Below, in pieces: positions 59,673 through 64,000 of a stretch of DNA of 64,000 bases. The stretch's first letter is position 1; every line of letters begins with the position of its first letter. Below the pieces are notes generated by a model, which saw nothing but the letters and a program-made list of their open reading frames with translations, made no database searches and was not told the origin of the DNA. Made by a program: the position numbers and the translations under genes. Origin of the DNA: Burkholderiaceae bacterium (GTDB lineage: Bacteria > Pseudomonadota > Gammaproteobacteria > Burkholderiales > Burkholderiaceae_C). The stretch covers positions 1 through 64,000 of the forward strand of contig JAIESX010000011.1 of NCBI GenBank assembly GCA_019745555.1, in the 5' to 3' direction.

Positions 59673-61277
59673 ATGCAAGAATCCAAGCCTATGCCCGCGA
59701 CCCCTGACGCTCTGGAGCCTGCCGCGACGGCCGACGCTTCGGTCTCGCTCGCGCACGCGGACGCCTTGCCGCCGGGCACGCAACTGGCCGAGTTCGAGAT
59801 CCAGGGCCTGCTCGGCGTCGGAGGCTTCGGCCTGGTCTACCGTGCCTACGACCACTCCCTGCACCGTACGGTGGCGATCAAGGAGTACATGCCGGCGGCC
59901 CTGGCTGCTCGGCCCCGGGGGCTGAGCCTGTCGATCCGCTCCTCGACCGACCAGGAAACCTACGATTCCGGGCTCAGGTCCTTCATGGCCGAGGCGCGCC
60001 TGCTGGCGCAGTTCGACCATCCCTCGCTGGTGAAGGTCTACCGCTTCTGGGAAGCGAACAACACGGCCTATATGGTCATGCCGCTGTACAAGGGCGTCAC
60101 CCTGAAGCAGGCGCGGGCGCAGATGAGCGCGCCGCCGCCCGAGGACTGGTTGCGCACCGTGCTCTGGTCCATCCTGCAGGCCCTGCAGGTGCTGCACGAG
60201 CGCGACACCCTGCACCGCGACGTCTCGCCCGACAACATCTTCCTGCAGGACGCAGGGCCTCCGGTGCTGCTGGACCTGGGCGCGGCCCGGCGCGCCATCA
60301 CGGACCGTTCACGCAAGCTCACCGCCATCCTCAAGGTCAACTATGCGCCCATCGAGCAGTACGCCGAGGCGGACGATCTCAAGCAGGGACCCTGGAGCGA
60401 TCTTTACGCCCTGGCAGCCGTGGTGTACGGCTGCCTGCGCAACGATCCGCCGCTGCCGGCCACGACGCGCGCGGTGAGCGACAGCATGCCTTCGATGGAG
60501 AGTGTGGCGGCCACCCTGGACACGCATTTCGGCTTGCGCTATTCCTCCGCCTTTGTGCAGGCCATCGAGCATGCCCTGGTCGTGCAGCCGGCGCAGCGGG
60601 TCCGAAGCGTGGGTGATTTCATCGCGGAGATGGGGTTGCAGGCGCCGTCCGGACTGGTCAAGTTTGACTGGCGTGCTGCCCTGCCAGGGGCTTTGAGGCC
60701 CGATCCGTCGGTGGCGGTGCGGGAGAGCACGGGCGCGCAGACCACGGTCCAGAACCTCGCCCAGACCCTGCCGGCGGAGAGTCTCGCATCCACCACAGCG
60801 TCGACTCCTGCCGCGCCCGCTCCGGTGGCGACCGGGCCATCGCGCCGGCGGGCACGACGCGGGCTGGTTCTCGGTCTGCTGCTCGTGGTCCTGCTGTCTG
60901 CCGTGGTCTGGGTCTATGAGGCCGCATGGCGCGATACGCTGGTGGTGGAGGCTCCCGATCGCCCCGCCGTGCCGCTGATCGCCGCACCCCCGCCGCCCGT
61001 TGCAGAGGAGGCGCCGCCACCGCCGGCCGAGGAGGCGCAGGCGGGTCCTCCAGCGACCGTCGCTGCAACAGTTCCCCCGCTGTCGCCCAGACCGGCAGGC
61101 CCCGTCGCCGCAAGCCGTGCCGCCCCCAAACCGGCAGCGGCGCCCAAGGAGTTGTGTGCGAGTGCTAGCTTCTGGCGAAAACCAGTCTGCCTGTTCCGCG
61201 AATGCCTCAAGCCTGAGAACACGAACCACCCGACCTGCGTGGAGAGCCGGCAGCGCAGTCATCCTTCAGCGGACTGA
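59673..61277 (+). CDS. Membrane-anchored Ser/Thr protein kinase (copy 2)
   Basis: The 534-residue paralogue is collinear with copy 1 for the first ~340 residues without gaps. It shares the Lys70, HRDVSPDN Asp183 and DLG201-203 motifs and even the first bases of the gene. The membrane helix is at residues ~397-415. A Pro/Ala-rich linker leads to a terminal cysteine motif with exactly the same spacing (495, 506, 511, 522). The linker and tail sequences have diverged much more than the kinase domain, apart from the cysteines. This suggests duplication with different outside-facing inputs or binding partners. Confidence 0.9.
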   Translation: MQESKPMPATPDALEPAATADASVSLAHADALPPGTQLAEFEIQGLLGVGGFGLVYRAYDHSLHRTVAIKEYMPAALAARPRGLSLSIRSSTDQETYDSGLRSFMAEARLLAQFDHPSLVKVYRFWEANNTAYMVMPLYKGVTLKQARAQMSAPPPEDWLRTVLWSILQALQVLHERDTLHRDVSPDNIFLQDAGPPVLLDLGAARRAITDRSRKLTAILKVNYAPIEQYAEADDLKQGPWSDLYALAAVVYGCLRNDPPLPATTRAVSDSMPSMESVAATLDTHFGLRYSSAFVQAIEHALVVQPAQRVRSVGDFIAEMGLQAPSGLVKFDWRAALPGALRPDPSVAVRESTGAQTTVQNLAQTLPAESLASTTASTPAAPAPVATGPSRRRARRGLVLGLLLVVLLSAVVWVYEAAWRDTLVVEAPDRPAVPLIAAPPPPVAEEAPPPPAEEAQAGPPATVAATVPPLSPRPAGPVAASRAAPKPAAAPKELCASASFWRKPVCLFRECLKPENTNHPTCVESRQRSHPSAD

Positions 61278-61333
61278 AACAGGGCTGGCGGCGCCCTGCG
61301 GGCAGATAGCGCGGCGTTGGGGTCGCAAATTTG

Positions 61334-61339
61334 TATAAT
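61334..61339 (+). promoter_or_regulatory. Promoter -10 element for rplM-rpsI
   Basis: A TATAAT hexamer preceded by TG lies 126 bases before the rplM start, and downstream of the last kinase gene. The -35 region is weak. The leader between here and the start (about 120 bases) may carry regulatory structure of the ribosomal protein operon. Confidence 0.55.
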
Positions 61340-61464
61340 GGCAGGCTTCGCAGCGCTTTTGTGGCCCCGCGGCGAAGTCTGGATTTCCCACCTAAGAGGT
61401 TCCCGACAGAGGAACACCGACCGTGGAAAAGGGCCCGCCAAACCAACTCTGTAGAGAGAAACTC

Positions 61465-61896
61465 ATGACCAAAACGATCAGCGCCAAACCCGCTGACGTG
61501 AAGCACGAGTGGTTTGTGATTGACGCCACCGATAAGGTGCTCGGACGGGTAGCCAGCGAAGTTGCCCTCCGTCTGCGCGGCAAGCACAAGGCCATTTACA
61601 CGCCTCACGTCGATACCGGTGACTTCATTGTCGTCGTCAACGCAGCCAAGCTGCGCGTGACCGGCACCAAGTCGCTCGACAAGATCTATTACCGCCACTC
61701 GGGCTTCCCGGGCGGCATCTACGCCACCAACTTCCGCGACATGCAGGCCAAGCACCCCGGCCGCGCGCTGGAGAAGGCCGTCAAAGGCATGCTGCCCAAG
61801 GGTCCCCTGGGCTACGCCATGATCAAGAAACTCAAGGTGTATGGCGGTGCCGAGCATCCCCACACCGCCCAGCAGCCCAAGCCGCTGGAAATCTAA
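61465..61896 (+). CDS. rplM: 50S ribosomal protein L13
   Basis: The 143-residue protein shows the L13 pattern [16 protein letters not shown]...[14 protein letters not shown] and HSGFPGG. It binds 23S rRNA early in 50S assembly. It lies 12 bases upstream of rpsI in the conserved rplM-rpsI operon. Length is normal (142-143 residues). Confidence 0.99.
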   Translation: MTKTISAKPADVKHEWFVIDATDKVLGRVASEVALRLRGKHKAIYTPHVDTGDFIVVVNAAKLRVTGTKSLDKIYYRHSGFPGGIYATNFRDMQAKHPGRALEKAVKGMLPKGPLGYAMIKKLKVYGGAEHPHTAQQPKPLEI

Positions 61897-61908
61897 AGGA
61901 GCCTTGAG

Positions 61909-62301
61909 ATGATTGGTGAATGGAACAATGGCACCGGCCGTCGCAAATCCAGCGTCGCCCGCGTGTTTCTGAAAAAAGGCACCGGCAAGATCACGGTCAA
62001 CGGCAAGGATATCCAGGAATATTTCGGCCGCGAGACCTCGATCATGATCGCCAAGCAGCCGCTGCTGCTGACCAACCACGCCGAGACCTTCGACGTGCAG
62101 GTCAATGTGCACGGTGGTGGTGAGTCCGGCCAGGCCGGCGCGACCCGCCACGGCATCACGCGTGCGCTGATCGACTACGATGCGTCGCTCAAGCCCGTGC
62201 TGTCGCAGGCCGGCTTCGTGACCCGCGACGCCCGTGAGGTCGAGCGCAAGAAGGTCGGTCTGCACTCCGCACGCCGCCGCAAGCAGTTCAGCAAGCGCTA
62301 A
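61909..62301 (+). CDS. rpsI: 30S ribosomal protein S9
   Basis: The 130-residue protein begins [17 protein letters not shown] and ends in the basic tail [12 protein letters not shown], which reaches the P-site tRNA in the ribosome. It follows rplM at 12 bases and is followed by a strong terminator. Length is normal. Confidence 0.99.
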   Translation: MIGEWNNGTGRRKSSVARVFLKKGTGKITVNGKDIQEYFGRETSIMIAKQPLLLTNHAETFDVQVNVHGGGESGQAGATRHGITRALIDYDASLKPVLSQAGFVTRDAREVERKKVGLHSARRRKQFSKR

Positions 62302-62342
62302 GCCTGTCCGTTGCCTGCGAGGGCAACAAACTGTTGCAAAAG

Positions 62343-62382
62343 CAGGGCCGCCGGGATGGAAATTCCGGCGGCCCTGTTCTTT
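62343..62382 (+). terminator. Rho-independent terminator after rpsI
   Basis: A 12-bp perfect stem (62343-62354 with 62365-62376) with a 10-base loop is followed by GTTCTTT-like T-rich sequence. It lies 41 bases after the rpsI stop and just before the DUF6776 gene, ending the ribosomal protein operon. Confidence 0.85.
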
Positions 62383-62405
62383 GCGGCTGCTAGACTCGTC
62401 AGCTT

Positions 62406-63134
62406 ATGCGAATGCGTCTGCTACTCCGCCGCCTGACGGTCAGCGCGCCGCGCATGTCCGTGCGCAGTGCCTTGCCCTGGCCCTTGCGCTGGATTGGTGC
62501 TGCGGTGGTGCTCGGCTTCTGTGCGGCCATTGGCCTGTGGGCCTTCGAGTTCGGCAAGGAGATTGCCGGCATCGACGACAACCGGATCCTGGATCTCACC
62601 CGCCTGGAACGCGAGGTGGTGGACCTGCAGCGCCAGCTGGACACCATGAAGGAAGAGCGCGACAAGGCGCTGGCCCTGGCCAATACCTCGACCACGCTGA
62701 TGACGGCCGAGAAGGCCGCGCAGGAGAGTCTGTCGGCGCTGAACAAGCAGCTCGAGGCCGACAACCAGCGTCTGCGCGACGATCTCGGCTTCTTCGAGAA
62801 ACTCATCCCGACCGTGGGCACCGAGGCCCTGGCCATCCGCGGCCTGCAGGCCGAGGTGCAGGACGGTCGTCAGGTCAAATGGCAGGTGCTCGTGATCCAG
62901 CCCCTGAAGAACGCCCCCGAATTCAACGGCCGGCTCGAGCTCAGCTTTACCGGCCTGCAGGCCGGACGGCCCTGGTCCTCGACCTTGCCCGAGGGGCCGC
63001 AAACGATTAAGCTGCGCCAGTACGCCCGTGCCGAGGGTGTGTTCGATCTACCGCCCCAGACCATGCTCAAGGGCGTCAGTGTCAAGGTCATGGATGGCAA
63101 TGTGGTCAAGGCCGTCCAGTCGATCAAGTTGTAA
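62406..63134 (+). CDS. DUF6776 family membrane coiled-coil protein
   Basis: This 242-residue protein has a short cytoplasmic N-terminus rich in Arg, one membrane helix (WIGAAVVLGFCAAIGLWAF), a coiled coil of about 70 residues (IDDNRILDLTRLEREV...), and a C-terminal beta-rich domain (VQDGRQVKWQVLVIQPL...). No catalytic motif is visible. The neighbouring bactofilin, starting 24 bases downstream, suggests a shared envelope-organisation role, but this is inferred from gene order only. Confidence 0.75.
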   Translation: MRMRLLLRRLTVSAPRMSVRSALPWPLRWIGAAVVLGFCAAIGLWAFEFGKEIAGIDDNRILDLTRLEREVVDLQRQLDTMKEERDKALALANTSTTLMTAEKAAQESLSALNKQLEADNQRLRDDLGFFEKLIPTVGTEALAIRGLQAEVQDGRQVKWQVLVIQPLKNAPEFNGRLELSFTGLQAGRPWSSTLPEGPQTIKLRQYARAEGVFDLPPQTMLKGVSVKVMDGNVVKAVQSIKL

Positions 63135-63157
63135 CCAGGCCTGTTGGGGAAATCCAG

Positions 63158-63553
63158 ATGTTCAACCAGAAAAAGCAGCCCGCCATCCGCAGTCTGATTG
63201 CAGACGGCAACCATATCGAAGGCCATGTGCATTTCACCGACGGCTTGCGCGTTGACGGTTCGGTGGTCGGCGACGTGCGATCGAGCGAGGACAAGAACAG
63301 CATTCTGGTGATCTCCGAGACCGCCTCGATCACCGGTGAGGTGCACGCTGACCACATCATCGTCAACGGCACGGTCAAGGGGCCGGTCTATGCCCGCCGC
63401 ATGCTGGAGCTCCAGCCCAAGGCGCGTATCGAAGGCGATGTCTACTACACCTCGCTGGAAATGCACCAGGGCGCCATCATCGCCGGCCTGCTGCGGCCGA
63501 CGCCGTCGATGATGGAAGACAAACCCACGCTCAAGCTCGCCGCAAACAACTGA
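63158..63553 (+). CDS. Bactofilin (polymer-forming cytoskeletal protein)
   Basis: The 131-residue protein has the bactofilin beta-helix core with repeated short strands (GNHIEGHVHFTDGLRVDGSV, then NSILVISETASITGEVHAD, GTVKGPVYAR, ARIEGDVYYTS). Terminal flexible tails are typical. Bactofilins form filaments that place cell-wall or envelope enzymes. It follows the coiled-coil membrane protein closely, and its partner may be that gene product. Confidence 0.93.
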   Translation: MFNQKKQPAIRSLIADGNHIEGHVHFTDGLRVDGSVVGDVRSSEDKNSILVISETASITGEVHADHIIVNGTVKGPVYARRMLELQPKARIEGDVYYTSLEMHQGAIIAGLLRPTPSMMEDKPTLKLAANN

Positions 63554-63663
63554 GCCCGGGTCCTTGCAGGCCCGACAGTCGACGCGGGTACTGGTCTCAT
63601 CGCTGAATTCCTGAGCGTCTTGGTGTAGTATTTGGGCAGTTTCTTACTTACCGGAGTGTTCAC

Positions 63664-64000
63664 ATGAGCGCCGTTGCCGAATCCATCCAGACCGAGATGC
63701 CCGCTCCCATCATCTTCACCGACAGCGCCGCCGCCAAGGTGGCGGATCTGATTGCCGAAGAGGGCAATCCCGATCTGAAGCTGCGCGTCTTTGTGCAGGG
63801 TGGTGGCTGCTCGGGTTTCCAGTACGGCTTCACCTTCGACGAGGTGGCCAACGAGGACGACACCACGATGACCAAGAACGGTGTGTCCTTGCTGATCGAC
63901 GCCATGAGCTACCAGTACCTGCTGGGTGCCGAGATCGACTACAAGGAAGACCTGCAGGGTGCGCAGTTCGTGATCAAGAACCCCAACGCCACCACCACCT
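63664..64000 (+). CDS. erpA: Iron-sulfur cluster insertion protein ErpA (3' end cut by the window)
   Basis: The 112 visible residues form an A-type Fe-S carrier domain, with the first cysteine in [12 protein letters not shown]; the C-terminal CGC motif lies beyond the window edge. ErpA passes Fe-S clusters to apoproteins, for example in isoprenoid synthesis. A GGAG ribosome binding site precedes the ATG. It is separated from the bactofilin gene by 110 bases. A TAGTAT hexamer at 63626 could be its -10. Confidence 0.95.
   Translation, partial: MSAVAESIQTEMPAPIIFTDSAAAKVADLIAEEGNPDLKLRVFVQGGGCSGFQYGFTFDEVANEDDTTMTKNGVSLLIDAMSYQYLLGAEIDYKEDLQGAQFVIKNPNATTT

Overview
This is GC-rich, gene-dense chromosomal DNA of a betaproteobacterium, most likely order Burkholderiales and close to Comamonadaceae. 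Evidence for this placement is the type of 5S rRNA tail at the left edge, the orders corC-lnt-glyQS-gmhB-plsC, ahcY-tlyA-metF and rplM-rpsI...erpA, a SAH riboswitch before ahcY, and a LiuR-type leucine regulon. The placement rests on recognition of families and gene order, not on a database search. No transposase, integrase, phage gene, CRISPR array or tRNA was recognised, and no gap between genes exceeds about 300 bases.

Layout. 1-75: the 3' end of a 5S rRNA and its terminator, so an rRNA operon lies just left of the window. 149-11887: a fatty acyl-CoA ligase on the minus strand, then a long plus-strand housekeeping run (GNAT acetyltransferase, CorC, Lnt, GlyQ, GlyS, GmhB, PlsC, YgjP-type metalloprotease, MgtC-like membrane protein) devoted to the envelope and to glycyl-tRNA charging. 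11888-14188: an HPP-CBS membrane protein and an MBL-fold hydrolase on the minus strand. 14200-39472: a region dominated by leucine/isovalerate catabolism: liuR and liuA (isovaleryl-CoA dehydrogenase), a thiolase, a second acyl-CoA dehydrogenase, then liuB, liuD and liuE. Three nearly identical 22-bp palindromes mark LiuR-type operators at 14202, 24359 and 29298. Inserted among these genes are a frameshifted LtaS-type sulfatase, carbonic anhydrase, TPP-riboswitch-controlled thiC, a chemotaxis receptor, an SDR, rhodanese, YchJ, a HAD phosphatase, a c-di-GMP GGDEF/EAL protein and, within the carboxylase operon itself, the biotin genes bioA-bioF-bioD. Methylcrotonyl-CoA carboxylase is a biotin enzyme, so the operon appears to make both the enzyme and part of its cofactor supply. 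A methylglutaconyl-CoA hydratase (liuC) is not in the window.

39475-47654: two tandem LivK-type periplasmic binding proteins without a permease, then a 1911-residue protein made of two UvrA copies in one chain. 47884-53343: a secreted DUF4399 protein, a HAD-IIB phosphatase, an alpha/beta hydrolase, release factor 3 and a nitronate monooxygenase. 53376-57006: a SAM-recycling operon, with the SAH riboswitch followed by ahcY, tlyA (with an unusual insertion) and metF. 57007-61277: rlmJ and two tandem membrane-anchored Ser/Thr kinases with a shared cysteine-containing tail. 61334-64000: rplM-rpsI, a terminator, a DUF6776-type coiled-coil membrane protein, a bactofilin, and the 5' part of erpA cut by the window edge.

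The observations most worth a second look are the LiuR operator set with embedded biotin genes, the tandem UvrA fusion, the paired kinases with a conserved extracytoplasmic cysteine motif, the G8-tract frameshift in the sulfatase, and the insertion in TlyA.
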